In this document: in pieces, positions 33,298 through 42,414 of the stretch
Position numbering within the stretch: the stretch's first letter is position 1
Layout: every line of letters starts with the position of its first letter
Origin: Planctomycetota bacterium
GTDB taxonomy: Bacteria; Planctomycetota; B15-G4
Length of the DNA: 64,000 bases
Direction of reading: 5' to 3'
NCBI GenBank assembly: GCA_020638905.1
Contig: JACKHP010000008.1
Coordinates: forward strand, 62,001 to 126,000
Translations under genes and position numbers: made by a program
The notes under the pieces: model-generated
Seen by the model: the letters and a program-made list of their open reading frames with translations, nothing else
What the model was told of the DNA's origin: nothing
The model's database searches: none

Positions 33298-34695
33298 TCA
33301 CAGGGCGGGGAACGGCGAACCGAGCCCGACGCTCCAGCGCAGCAGCCCGCAGAGTGCGAGCGTCGCGAGCCAGAGGAACGTCATGCCGAAGTCCTGGCGC
33401 AGCGTCGAGAGCCCGTTCTTGCGCAGCGCCCAGGCCTCGATCGCCCAGCTCGGGACGCCGCCCAGCGCGATCGCCCAGACGATGCCCGGCATGCCGAAGA
33501 GCATGCTCGCCGCGGGCAGGGCGCCCACGAGCCACGCGAGCTGGATCGAGCTCGCCGCGGCGAACCAGCCGGGCTTCGCGATGGCGAGCAGCGCGGGCGC
33601 CGAGGTGTTCGCGAGCATGCGCGGCCACAACCCGATCGACAGCACGGCGAGCATCCAGCCGGCCTGCTCGAACGGACCGCTGTAGAGGATGCGCACCGCG
33701 ACGTCGCCGAAGCCGGCCATGAGTGCGACGGCGACGGCGAGTCCGGCGACGAGCGGCCGACGGTTGCGCAGCAGGCGCTCGTGCATCTCGGCCCGCGGCC
33801 GCTCGGCGAAGTGCGACAGCGCCGGGAAGGCCACGCGCCCGGCCACGTTGTTGACCAGGTCCTGCGGGATGTTCTGGAGCATGAACGCGACGTTGTAGAT
33901 GCCCACCACGCCGATCGGGACGAACTTCTTCATGAGCAGCGGGTCGGCGCGCGACGCGAGGAACCCGATGGCGGACGAGAGGAAGATCCACTTGCCGAAG
34001 TGGACGATCTCGTGCACGGCCTCCGGCTCCCACGCGAAGGAGTGCCGGCGTCGCTCGCCCAGCCGATGGCCGATCACGAGCATCGCGGCCTGGCGCGCGA
34101 TGCCGCCTGCCAGCAGCGCCCAGACCGTGGGCGAGACGAGCGCCCAGCCCACCATGACGACCAGCGCGACGAACTGCGAACCGATCTCGCGCAGGGTGAG
34201 TTCGCGCTGGGCCAGCTCGCGGTTCAGCACGAACAACGACGTGCTGTTGAAGCCTCCCAGGAGCATGCCCAGCGCGGCGACGGGCACGAGCCACGACAGC
34301 TCGGGCTGGTCGTAGAACACGCTCGCCGGCCAGGCGAGGGCGCAGGCCACGGCGGTCAGCAGCAGCTCGCGCGCGATCTGCACCGTCCATGCCGTGTCGA
34401 GGAAGCGCGGGTCGCCGATGCGCGGGCTGCGCACGGCCGCAGGCTCCACGCCCAGGTCGGAGAGCATCTGCAGGAGCTGCAGCACCACGGTCGCCAGCGC
34501 CATGAGGCCGAAGGCCTCGGGCAGCAGGATGCGCGTCATGACGAGGTTGCCGACCAGTCCCAGGCCGCGCGCGCCGACGGTGGCCACGCCCGTCCAGAGG
34601 GTGGCCTTCCAGGCACGGGAGCGGAGTGACGGGGACGCCTCCGAAGGGCCGCCGTCCGCGGCGGCGGTCAGGTCGTCGGCGGGTTCGCTGGACAC
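33298..34695 (-). CDS. Wzx-type polysaccharide flippase (MOP superfamily)
   Basis: A membrane protein of 465 residues with about 12-14 transmembrane segments. The opening ATLWTGVATVGARGLGLVGN and MTRILLPEAFGLMALATVV, and the matching GFLASRADPLLMKKF and GIYNVAFMLQNIPQDLVNNV in the second half, are hallmarks of Wzx and related lipid-linked oligosaccharide flippases. It should move undecaprenyl-linked repeat units to the periplasmic side. Two GTG starts fit (34734 and 34695); the latter follows GGGAA by about nine bases and removes a poorly conserved tail. It is divergent from the PIG-L deacetylase gene and heads the unit with deacetylase, GT2 and sulfotransferase. Confidence 0.9.
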   Translation of the reverse strand: MSSEPADDLTAAADGGPSEASPSLRSRAWKATLWTGVATVGARGLGLVGNLVMTRILLPEAFGLMALATVVLQLLQMLSDLGVEPAAVRSPRIGDPRFLDTAWTVQIARELLLTAVACALAWPASVFYDQPELSWLVPVAALGMLLGGFNSTSLFVLNRELAQRELTLREIGSQFVALVVMVGWALVSPTVWALLAGGIARQAAMLVIGHRLGERRRHSFAWEPEAVHEIVHFGKWIFLSSAIGFLASRADPLLMKKFVPIGVVGIYNVAFMLQNIPQDLVNNVAGRVAFPALSHFAERPRAEMHERLLRNRRPLVAGLAVAVALMAGFGDVAVRILYSGPFEQAGWMLAVLSIGLWPRMLANTSAPALLAIAKPGWFAAASSIQLAWLVGALPAASMLFGMPGIVWAIALGGVPSWAIEAWALRKNGLSTLRQDFGMTFLWLATLALCGLLRWSVGLGSPFPAL

Positions 34696-34792
34696 GTCGT
34701 GGGTTCCCGGGTGTGCTCCGGTCCAGCATGACACGCCGGGGCTCGAACCCGGAGCGGGAGGTGTCGCGCACGCGCGCCCCGCGTCACGGGGG

Positions 34793-34798
34793 TAGACT
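34793..34798 (+). promoter_or_regulatory. -10-like box TAGACT of the PIG-L gene
   Basis: TAGACT ends ten bases before the ATG at 34809, predicting a leader of only a few bases and no room for a ribosome binding site. Confidence 0.45.
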
Positions 34799-34808
34799 GC
34801 CCGGGCGC

Positions 34809-35648
34809 ATGTCCGAACCGACCTGGGAACGTCGCCTCGTGCGAGGGGTGCTCGAGCGGATCCTCCGCGTGCGTGCGCGCACGCTGGACGACGACGCGTT
34901 GCGTCGACCCGCGCTCGTCGTCGCGCCGCACTTCGACGACGAGACGCTGGGCTGCGGCGGGACGATCCTGCGCAAGCGCGCGCTGGGCGTGCCGGTGCAC
35001 GTCCTGTTCGTGACCGACGGCGCGCGCTCCCACGCGCGCTGGACGGACGCGGCCGCGCTCGCCGCGCGCCGCAGCGCCGAGGGGCGCGCCGCCGCCGCCG
35101 CGCTCGGCGTCGGTCCGGACGACGTGACCTGCCTCGACCTGCCCGAGAGCCGCCTCGACGCGTGCGGGCCCGAGGCCGTCCCGCGCGTGGTGGCGCTGCT
35201 CGAGCGCGTGCGTCCGCAACAGGTCTTCGCGCCGCACCGACGGGAGCCGCCCGACGACCACGCGCGCACCTGGTCGCTCGTCGCGTCGGCGCTCGACCGC
35301 TGGCCGCATCCGGTGCAGCTCTACGAGTACCCGATCTGGCTCTGGGACCGCTGGCCGTGGACCGACGCGTCGCCGTCCGCGCGCTGGGCGCCGCGCGCGC
35401 GGCTGCGTGACCTGCGCGCCGCGCTGGGCCTGCTGCGCGAGCTGGGCTGTCGCGTGGACGTGGACCGGGTGCGCGCGGCGAAACGCGTCGCGCTCGAGGC
35501 CCACGCCTCGCAGATGGCGCGTCCCGACGGCGTCCCGGAGTGGCCGGTGCTGGGGGACGTGCGCGACGGCGAGTGGCTCGAGCACCTGCTGGGGGGCTCG
35601 GAATACTTCATGCGCGCTCGGCGCGTCGACGCGCGCGGGTCCCCGTGA
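34809..35648 (+). CDS. PIG-L family N-acetylsugar deacetylase
   Basis: A 279-residue zinc-dependent deacetylase of the LmbE/PIG-L family. The signature is APHFDDETLGCGGT (residues 39-52), where His41, Asp43 and Asp44 correspond to the AHPDDE motif; FAPHRREPPDDHARTWSLV near residue 145 holds the third zinc His. FVTDGARSHARW is also typical. It would deacetylate an N-acetyl-sugar, probably a lipid-linked or nucleotide-linked precursor in this locus. No Shine-Dalgarno sequence; start set by the TAGACT box ten bases upstream. The stop overlaps a possible GTG start (35645) of the next gene. Confidence 0.92.
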   Translation: MSEPTWERRLVRGVLERILRVRARTLDDDALRRPALVVAPHFDDETLGCGGTILRKRALGVPVHVLFVTDGARSHARWTDAAALAARRSAEGRAAAAALGVGPDDVTCLDLPESRLDACGPEAVPRVVALLERVRPQQVFAPHRREPPDDHARTWSLVASALDRWPHPVQLYEYPIWLWDRWPWTDASPSARWAPRARLRDLRAALGLLRELGCRVDVDRVRAAKRVALEAHASQMARPDGVPEWPVLGDVRDGEWLEHLLGGSEYFMRARRVDARGSP

Positions 35649-35722
35649 ATCGACCCCCGGACTCCGCGGCACGATCCCGTCGAGAGACCGCGCGCCCCGA
35701 TCCGGGCGTCGCGTCGCGCAGC

Positions 35723-36943
35723 ATGACGATCCGCTCGATCCTGCTGCTCGCGCTGGTCGTCCGGGTCGGATGGATCGCGCTCTGCCCGAACGAGCCGGTC
35801 TCCGACCAGCGCGTCTACCATGTCTCGGCGACGCGTCTCGCAGCCGGCGAGGGATACCTCGACGACTCGGGACATTCCCAGGGATTCTGGCCGGTGGGCT
35901 ACTCGGCGATCCTCGCGGCGGCGTACGTGCCGTTCGGGTCCGACCCCGTCGTGGCGTACGGTGTGAACGCGCTCTGCGGACTGTGTCTGGTCGTCGGCGT
36001 CTGGAAGCTGGCCGGTGACCTCATGGGACCGCGCGCGGCGCGCGTGGCCGCGTGCATCGCGGCGCTCCATCCCACGCTCGTGCTGTACACCACCATCGTG
36101 GCCTCCGAGAACGTCTACCTCCCCGGTTCCGTGGCGCTGACGATCGTGATGCTGCGTGCGCTGCGCACCCCGCGCGGGTTCGCGTGGGCGGCGACGGCGG
36201 GAGCGGGGGCGGGACTGCTCGCGTACGTGCGTCCCCAGGCCGTGCTCCTGGCGGCCGTCTTCGTCGTCGGGTGCTGGCGGCGCCGCACCGGCTGGCGACG
36301 CGCCGTGCTCGGCCTCGGGACGATCACGATCGTGGCCTTCCTCGTCGTCCTGCCGTGGGGCCTGCGCAACCTCGAGGCGTTCGGCCGCTTCAACCCGTTC
36401 TCGTCCAACGGCGGCGTGAACCTGTGGATGGGCAACCACGCCGGGAGCACGGGCGGCTACGCGGCGTTGCCTCCGGAGGTCGGCGACATGGGCCAGGACG
36501 AGCGGGACGTGACCCTCGGGAGAGAGGCCGTGCGGTTCATCGTCTCGCACCCGCTCACGTATCTCGGGCTGTGCGTCGATCGCGTCGTCATGACGCTGCG
36601 CTCCGACACGATCTCGGCGGTCTGGAACGAGCGGGGCATCGAACGCACCTTCGGCGAACACGGCACGACCGTGTTCAAGGTGCTCGGCACGGCGGTGCAC
36701 GTCCTCGTCTGGACGATCGCGCTCACCGGAGCCGCGATCGCCTTGGCGCGCCGCTCCCTGAGCGAGGGACAGGCCGTGCTGTGGGCGGCGATCGTGGCCT
36801 CGGCGCTGCCCTTCGTCCTGGTGGTCGGCGGCAACCGCTACGCGCTTCCCACGATCCCGTTCCTCGTGGTGCTCGCGTCCGGAGTGCTCGTCGGCGCGGG
36901 CCGCCGCGACGAAGGTCCCAGCGCGCCGGAGCGAAGGGCGTGA
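35723..36943 (+). CDS. GT-C membrane glycosyltransferase (GT39/ArnT-like)
   Basis: A 406-residue integral membrane protein with about nine hydrophobic segments. After the first helix a loop reads NEPVSDQRVYHVSATRLAAG, with the acidic residue expected in GT-C enzymes; GFWPVGYSAILAAAYVPFG and LYTTIVASENVYLPGSVAL follow as in GT39-like transferases. It should use a polyprenyl-phosphate sugar on the outer face. An alternative GTG at 35645, overlapping the preceding TGA, would add 26 Arg/Pro-rich residues; ATG 35723 is preferred because the membrane helix starts right after it. The TGA overlaps the GTG of the HAD-UbiA gene, so the two are coupled. Confidence 0.82.
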   Translation: MTIRSILLLALVVRVGWIALCPNEPVSDQRVYHVSATRLAAGEGYLDDSGHSQGFWPVGYSAILAAAYVPFGSDPVVAYGVNALCGLCLVVGVWKLAGDLMGPRAARVAACIAALHPTLVLYTTIVASENVYLPGSVALTIVMLRALRTPRGFAWAATAGAGAGLLAYVRPQAVLLAAVFVVGCWRRRTGWRRAVLGLGTITIVAFLVVLPWGLRNLEAFGRFNPFSSNGGVNLWMGNHAGSTGGYAALPPEVGDMGQDERDVTLGREAVRFIVSHPLTYLGLCVDRVVMTLRSDTISAVWNERGIERTFGEHGTTVFKVLGTAVHVLVWTIALTGAAIALARRSLSEGQAVLWAAIVASALPFVLVVGGNRYALPTIPFLVVLASGVLVGAGRRDEGPSAPERRA

Positions 36944-38394
36944 CTCCCGCGGGGACGATCTCGAAGGCCGACCTCGACACGCCGCTGTGCGTCGACCTGG
37001 ACGGCACGTTGGTGTCCGTGGACACGCTCCACGAGTCGCTGCTGCGACTCGCCCGCCGGTCGCCGATCGACCTGACGAGGCTGCCCGCCTGGTGGCTCGC
37101 GGGCAGGGCGCAGCTCAAGCGCCGGGTCGCGAGCCGGGTCCCGCTCGACGCGGCGCGTCTGCCGTACCGGGAGAACGTCCTGCGCTACCTGCGCGAGGAG
37201 CGGGCCAAGGGACGCCGCGTGATCCTCGCGACGGCCTCCGACCAGTCGGTGGCCGACGCGGTCGCCGAGCACCTGGGTCTCTTCGACGCCGCGATCGGCA
37301 GCGACGGCGAGCACGACCTGAAGGGCGCGGCCAAGCTGGCGGGACTGCGCGGTCTCCTGGGCGAGGCGTCGTTCGAGTACATCGGTGACTCCGACGCCGA
37401 CCGGCCCGTGTGGGAGGCCGCGAGCCGGCGCGGCGTCGTCGCGCCGTCGGCCGCGCTGCGACGCAGGCTCGAGGCGCTCGACCCCGGCTGCGTGGTCTTC
37501 GCAGGCGTCCCCGGGCCGCGATCGAAGCACGTCCTCGCCGCGCTGCGTCCCATCCAGTGGACCAAGAACCTGCTGCTGTTCGTCCCGCTGTTCACCGCCC
37601 ACCGGTGGAGCGACTGGACGGCGCTCGGGCTGACCGCGGTGGCCTTCCTGGCGTTCTGCCTCGTGGCCTCGGCCGGCTACGTGCTGAACGACCTGCTCGA
37701 CCTCGACGCCGATCGCGAGCACGAGCGCAAGCGCGGCCGTCCGTTCGCGAACGGCGCGCTGACGGCGGCCACCGGGGTGGCCTGCTTCGTCGTCCTGGCC
37801 GTCACCGGCGTCGTGCTCGCGGCGTGCCTGCTTCCGACGGACTGCGTGCTGCTGCTCATCCTCTACCTGCTGACGGCCGTGGGCTACTCGCTCTGGTTCA
37901 AGCAGAAGCTGCTGCTCGACGTGATGATCCTGGCCGGCCTCTACACCCTGCGCGTGCTGGCCGGGGGCCTGGCCACGGGCGTCTGGGTGTCCGAGTGGCT
38001 GCTCGCCTTCGCGATGTTCATGTTCCTGAGCCTCGCGGTGGCGAAGCGCTACTGCGAGCTGACCACGATCGATCCGCGGTCCGACAAGCTCGTGCGGCGC
38101 GGCTACCACGTCGCCGACATGGACCTCATGCTCATCACCGGGACGACGAGCGGCTTCCTCTCGGTGCTCATCTTCAGCCTGTACATCAACAGCGCCGAGG
38201 TCGAGCTGCTGTACGCGCACAAGGACCTGCTCTGGCTGGCGTGTCCCGTGATGCTGTACTGGATCCTGCGCATCTGGTTCCTGGCGCGCCGTGGGGAGAT
38301 GCCCGAGGACCCCGTCGCGTTCGCCGTCCGCGACCGGAACAGCCTCGTGGTCGCCCTGCTCCTCAGCCTGGTGATCCTGGCCGCCACGAGCTGA
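36940..38394 (+). CDS. HAD phosphatase - UbiA prenyltransferase fusion
   Basis: A 484-residue fusion. Residues 15-200 form a HAD domain: LCVDLDGTLV (nucleophile Asp), ILATASDQSVADAVAEHL (motif II) and FEYIGDSDADRPVWEAA (motif IV). Residues about 200-484 are a UbiA-type prenyltransferase with eight or so helices and NDLLDLDADREHERKRGRP (N-DxxxD) plus a second Asp region TIDPRSDKLVRRGYHVADMD. Related fusions resemble the decaprenyl-phosphate phosphoribose synthases that make DPPR, with the HAD part supplying the 5'-phosphatase step. Such a product, a polyprenyl-phosphate pentose, would be a donor for the GT-C enzyme encoded just upstream (GTGA overlap). That functional link is inference. Confidence 0.9.
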   Translation: MTPAGTISKADLDTPLCVDLDGTLVSVDTLHESLLRLARRSPIDLTRLPAWWLAGRAQLKRRVASRVPLDAARLPYRENVLRYLREERAKGRRVILATASDQSVADAVAEHLGLFDAAIGSDGEHDLKGAAKLAGLRGLLGEASFEYIGDSDADRPVWEAASRRGVVAPSAALRRRLEALDPGCVVFAGVPGPRSKHVLAALRPIQWTKNLLLFVPLFTAHRWSDWTALGLTAVAFLAFCLVASAGYVLNDLLDLDADREHERKRGRPFANGALTAATGVACFVVLAVTGVVLAACLLPTDCVLLLILYLLTAVGYSLWFKQKLLLDVMILAGLYTLRVLAGGLATGVWVSEWLLAFAMFMFLSLAVAKRYCELTTIDPRSDKLVRRGYHVADMDLMLITGTTSGFLSVLIFSLYINSAEVELLYAHKDLLWLACPVMLYWILRIWFLARRGEMPEDPVAFAVRDRNSLVVALLLSLVILAATS

Positions 38395-38406
38395 CCCGGG
38401 GACGGG

Positions 38407-41235
38407 TCAGGGCTCGTCGGGACGGCGCCACGAGTGCCGCGGGATGCCCGGAGGCCGCGAGGCGGGATGGTCAGGCGCGGGCTCGTCGTACGGATGCGGC
38501 GAGGGTTCGTCCTCGACGGCGACGTCGTCGGTGTCCTCGTCGCCCGCGGGACGGCTCGGCACCGACGTGCCGGTCGGGGTGCCGCCGACCGGCGCGGGCG
38601 GCGGCGCGGGCGTGGCCGGAGGCTGCGGTTCGGCGACGTCCGGCGCGGGAGGCTGCGGCTCGCGGGTCGCGGTGGCGGGTCCGGGCGTGGCCGCGGGGCC
38701 ACCCTCGCCAGGGCCGTCCGTCCCGGGGCGCGTGCCCGGCGTCGGCGCGTCCGTCGCGGGAGGCGTCGGCGGCTGCTCGCCCAGGAGGCGACGCACCCAC
38801 GGCAGCAGGCCGAGCAGCGCGCCCGACAGCGTGATGCGCGGCACGACGCGATCGACGATGACGCCGACCACCGGGGGATCGAGGCGCTCGAGGATGACCG
38901 AAGCGTTGCGCAGCGCGGCGATGTCGTCGCGCTCGGCGGCGGCCAGCAGCAGCGTCATGTCCGCGTGCATCACGAGCAGCTCGCCGTCGGACGACGAGAG
39001 CATCGGCGGCGCGTCGACGAGCACGAGATCGAAGCCCTCGGAGGTGGACGCGAGCACCTGGCCCAGCCGGTGGACCGCGGGCAGGGTGCGTCCTCCGATG
39101 CGCCCGACCGGGACGTGGGCGGGGTTCTGCGTGGAGTCGTACGGACGCCCGTCGCAGGTCTCGGCCAGCAGGTCCGAGAATCCGGGGGCGCCATCGGCGG
39201 GATCTTCGGAGGCGGCGTTCGCGGCGATGGTCAGCACGCGGCTCCCGAGCGCGGCGAGCTCCTTCGCGAGGGCTTCGAGCAGGGTGGTGGTGCCCCCGCC
39301 CCGCGCCACGCTCGTGAGCGTCACGATGCGCACGCCCGCGTTCAGGCGCTCGCGGTCGAGGAACAGGGCCAGGCGTCGGATCTGGTCGAGCGCCTCGTGG
39401 CGCAACGCGGGGGTCGTCCACTCGGGGATCGAGACCACCGGCAGGAAGCCCAGGGCGCGCTGGATCTCGTCGGGGCCGTGGATGACCGTGTCGACGTTCT
39501 CCGCCACGACGCACGAGGTCAGGGCCACGAAGCCCGCCAGGACCAGGAACGCGAGGAAGTACTTGAGCACCTTGCTCGGCTGCGGTTCGTCGGGTTGCCG
39601 CGCGACCGACTCGGAGCGCGCGAAGCCGAAGCCCTCCGACTCGACCTTGAAGTACTCGATGCGGTTCTCGACGTCGCGCAGCGTCTGGCGGTTGCGCTCG
39701 ATCTCGAGCTCGAGCGTGCGCCCCGACTGGAACTTCGTGACGAAGTCGCTCACCTCCTCGCGCAGGCGGTCGTACTCGTCCTCGAGCCGCTCGACGTACA
39801 GGCGGTCGCGCTCGATGTCGGCCATGATGTAGCTGCGATCGTGGTCGTTGATCGTGCGTGCGAGCTCGGCGGCCAGGCGGTCGTACTCCGCCTCGTATCC
39901 CTTCACGAGCTGCTTGGCCTCGAACACCCTGCTCTCGGCCTTGGTGCGCGCCTCGCTGGCTTCGGTGAGGCGCCGCTGCGCGAGCTCCTTCGAGATGCGC
40001 TCGATGGCCTGCTCGGCGGCGGTGTCCATCTCGAGGTCGAGGGTCTGGAGCTGGGCCTGGGTGACCGCGTACCCGGGGTGGTCCTTGCGGAGGCCGGCGA
40101 GCGCGGCGAGCAGCTCGCCGTGCTGCTTGACCAGGGGATCGGACGTGAGCCGCGCCGCCTGTTGCTGGTCGTACAGCAGCCGCGCCTGGGACTCGAGCTC
40201 GAGCGCCTCGAGCTTGGGCTGCTCGAGGAGCAGGCTCGAGAGGTCGTTCTCGGCCCCGATGAGATCGAGGCGCGCCTGGTTGAGTGCCGCGAGCGTCGTG
40301 TCGATGGAGACCCGCAGCGGGTGCTTGGGCGCCGAGACGCGCGTGAGCCCGCTCACGGGCGACTCGCCCTCGCCGACCGACGGCGGCAGGATGCGCTCGC
40401 GCTCGACGAGCGCGGCGTTCGGGTCCTCGGCGTCGCGCTGTCGGCGACCCTCGAGGGCCGCGAGCTCGGCCTCGGAGGCGAGCAGGGTGAGGCGGGCCTC
40501 GTTGAGCGCGGTGGTGACCTCGATGAGCGACGTCTGGTGCGGGTTCTTCTCGTCGGAGTTGAAGCTGGTCAGTCCGAGCTCGGAGGCGAGGCGACCGTTC
40601 ATCTTGCCCTTCGCCTCGATCTCGGTCTGGATCTCCTTGCGGTACCCGGTGAGCCAGTCGATGCGCTCGGCCGGCGCCCAGATGTACTCGTCGCGCTGGA
40701 CCTTGAGGTACGCGTCGACGACCGTGTTCACGATCTCGGCCAGCCCGTCGGGCTCGTCGCCGGCCAGCCCGACCGAGATGAGGTAGCTGCCCTTCACCCA
40801 CTCGACCAGGAGCTGCGTGTGGAGGCGCTCGACGGCGCGCGTCACGCTCTCGTCGGGACGCTGCCAGAGACCGGATTCGTGCAGCTTCTCGACGACCTTC
40901 GTGAGCACGTCGAAGCGCGTGATCGTGTAGATCTGCTGGTTGATGAAGCTCCCGTAGTCGCGCGCCTGCTGCTGGACCGCGGTGTCCTCCTCGAGCGTCT
41001 TCATGGTGCTCGGGGAGACGAAGATCGTCGCCTCGGCGAGGTAGTACTTCCCGCCTGCCTTGACGCTGATCATGAGCCCGATGAGGGCCATCACGGCGAA
41101 CACGGCCACGAACACGGTGGCGTGGTTCATGACGCTGCGGATGGGCGAGAACGCCCGCGGCGCGATGACGTGCTGGATCGCCGGGGTGTCGGGATCGTCC
41201 CGTCCGTCGGTGACGGTACGACGAGGAGACGTCAC
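38407..41235 (-). CDS. Wzc-like polysaccharide co-polymerase with degenerate ATPase domain
   Basis: A 942-residue protein. A Wzz-type domain begins with a transmembrane helix (about 40-60), has long periplasmic coiled coils (about 190-520) and returns through a second helix (about 540-565; YFLAFLVLAGFVALTSCVVA). The cytoplasmic CpsD/CapB-like domain has its P-loop at 642-651: SVARGGGTTTLL. The invariant Lys of GEGKST is Thr649, and the second DxD-type Walker A' motif is AANAAS, so ATP binding and tyrosine kinase activity are doubtful. Walker B persists as LVLVDAPP. The 180-residue tail is Pro/Thr/Asp-rich without a Tyr cluster. GTG start. It follows the Wza-type gene by 37 bases and should control chain length and export. 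Confidence 0.9.
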   Translation of the reverse strand: MTSPRRTVTDGRDDPDTPAIQHVIAPRAFSPIRSVMNHATVFVAVFAVMALIGLMISVKAGGKYYLAEATIFVSPSTMKTLEEDTAVQQQARDYGSFINQQIYTITRFDVLTKVVEKLHESGLWQRPDESVTRAVERLHTQLLVEWVKGSYLISVGLAGDEPDGLAEIVNTVVDAYLKVQRDEYIWAPAERIDWLTGYRKEIQTEIEAKGKMNGRLASELGLTSFNSDEKNPHQTSLIEVTTALNEARLTLLASEAELAALEGRRQRDAEDPNAALVERERILPPSVGEGESPVSGLTRVSAPKHPLRVSIDTTLAALNQARLDLIGAENDLSSLLLEQPKLEALELESQARLLYDQQQAARLTSDPLVKQHGELLAALAGLRKDHPGYAVTQAQLQTLDLEMDTAAEQAIERISKELAQRRLTEASEARTKAESRVFEAKQLVKGYEAEYDRLAAELARTINDHDRSYIMADIERDRLYVERLEDEYDRLREEVSDFVTKFQSGRTLELEIERNRQTLRDVENRIEYFKVESEGFGFARSESVARQPDEPQPSKVLKYFLAFLVLAGFVALTSCVVAENVDTVIHGPDEIQRALGFLPVVSIPEWTTPALRHEALDQIRRLALFLDRERLNAGVRIVTLTSVARGGGTTTLLEALAKELAALGSRVLTIAANAASEDPADGAPGFSDLLAETCDGRPYDSTQNPAHVPVGRIGGRTLPAVHRLGQVLASTSEGFDLVLVDAPPMLSSSDGELLVMHADMTLLLAAAERDDIAALRNASVILERLDPPVVGVIVDRVVPRITLSGALLGLLPWVRRLLGEQPPTPPATDAPTPGTRPGTDGPGEGGPAATPGPATATREPQPPAPDVAEPQPPATPAPPPAPVGGTPTGTSVPSRPAGDEDTDDVAVEDEPSPHPYDEPAPDHPASRPPGIPRHSWRRPDEP

Positions 41236-41272
41236 GGCCGGTGGCCCTCGCGCGGAGATGGCGACCCGGGAC

Positions 41273-42250
41273 TCACGCGCCCCCCGAGAAGAAGCCCGAG
41301 AAGGGATTCACGTTGCGCCAGAAGTAGCTCCACGCGGCGAGTGCCCGGACGGGCACGAGCAGGATGTCGCCGTCGCGCAGCTGCACGTCGTAGGTGAGGG
41401 TCTCGGAGTTGAGTTCGTCGAAGTCGATCTCGCCCCGCGAGTCGCCCGAGCGGCGGAGCAGTCGCATCGCGCTCGCGTCGCTGTCGCGCGTGGTGCCGCC
41501 GGCCAGCGCCAGCGCGTCGCTCACCGTCATGCCGGGCGTCAGGCGGAAGAGCCCGGCGGTGCGGACCTCGCCGAGCACGTAGACCACGACGTCGCTGCTG
41601 TCCTGCACCCAGATCGTGTCGTCGGCGCGCAGGCGCACGTTGAGCGATGCGTTGCCGTGCCACAGCAGTTCGCGCAGGTCGATCCACACGATCTGGTCGC
41701 GGCCGCGCAGGATCGAGCAGCGCGTGGGGACGACCCCCGGCCCGAGCTCGGCCAGGCCGCCGGCGCGCGCCAGCGCCTCGAGCAGGCTCGGCACGCGCTC
41801 GAAGTTGTACGACCCTGGGCTGTTCACTCCGCCCAGGACCGACACGCGGTTCGACGCGTAGATCTCGACGCTGAGCGCGACGGCGACGTTCTCGTAGGCC
41901 CGGCGCAGCATCTCCTCGATGGCCGCCTCGGCCTCCTCGCGCGCCATGCCGTCGACGCGCAGCGTGCCGAGTCCGGCGACGCTGATGCGGCCGTCGGGAC
42001 CCACCGTCTGCTTGCCGGAGAGGTTCGGGTAGCCCCAGACCTCGAGCGCGAGGACGTCACCGGGGCCGATGCGGTAGATCGCGTTCGGGTCCGGCTCGAG
42101 GGCGTCGAGCAGGCTGGACAGCTCGGCGCTCTCGTAGATCTGGCCGCGGGTGAGGTCGACCACCGGCTGCGGCTCGAGCTCCGACGAATCGGGGTACACG
42201 GCGCAGCTCGCAGCGACGAGGAGCGGGATCAGGAGCGCTGCGAGACGCAT
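41273..42250 (-). CDS. Wza-type polysaccharide export outer-membrane lipoprotein
   Basis: A 325-residue lipoprotein. The signal peptide ends in the lipobox VAASC (Cys19). A Poly_export domain (about 55-140) opens with YRIGPGDVLALEVWGYPNLSG and TVGPDGRISVAGLGTLRVDG. Two SLBB domains follow: VSVLGGVNSPGSYNFERVPS and VYVLGEVRTAGLFRLTPGMT. The C-terminal SYFWRNVNPFSGF is amphipathic and may form the barrel-type exit. With the Wzc-like protein encoded next, it forms the translocon for the polysaccharide across the periplasm and outer membrane, consistent with a cell plan that has an outer membrane. ATG 42250 has no ribosome binding site. A TATACT box lies at 42312-42307. Confidence 0.93.
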   Translation of the reverse strand: MRLAALLIPLLVAASCAVYPDSSELEPQPVVDLTRGQIYESAELSSLLDALEPDPNAIYRIGPGDVLALEVWGYPNLSGKQTVGPDGRISVAGLGTLRVDGMAREEAEAAIEEMLRRAYENVAVALSVEIYASNRVSVLGGVNSPGSYNFERVPSLLEALARAGGLAELGPGVVPTRCSILRGRDQIVWIDLRELLWHGNASLNVRLRADDTIWVQDSSDVVVYVLGEVRTAGLFRLTPGMTVSDALALAGGTTRDSDASAMRLLRRSGDSRGEIDFDELNSETLTYDVQLRDGDILLVPVRALAAWSYFWRNVNPFSGFFSGGA

Positions 42251-42306
42251 CGACGGAGGGATCCTGCACGTGGTCGTCCGGGTCACCGGATCGGCGCCCC
42301 GGGACC

Positions 42307-42312
42307 AGTATA
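42307..42312 (-). promoter_or_regulatory. -10-like box TATACT of the export operon
   Basis: Minus-strand TATACT 57 bases before the ATG at 42250, in the gap shared with the divergent exosortase gene. Confidence 0.45.
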
Positions 42313-42414
42313 GGGCGGGGCGGGTTTCCGAGCGAGCCGCACGTCGGACGCTCGTTGGCGGCTCGCGGCCGGAATGGTACTCCGTCAAGGTCGCAGCGTC
42401 CCGGAACACCGAGA

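Noticed and set aside
34736..34752. T-arm-like hairpin (CCGGG, TTCGAGC loop, CCCGG on the minus strand)
   Set aside because: It looks like the T arm of a tRNA, but there is no anticodon arm, D arm or CCA end around it. Likely chance, or at most a tRNA remnant; no integrase is nearby.
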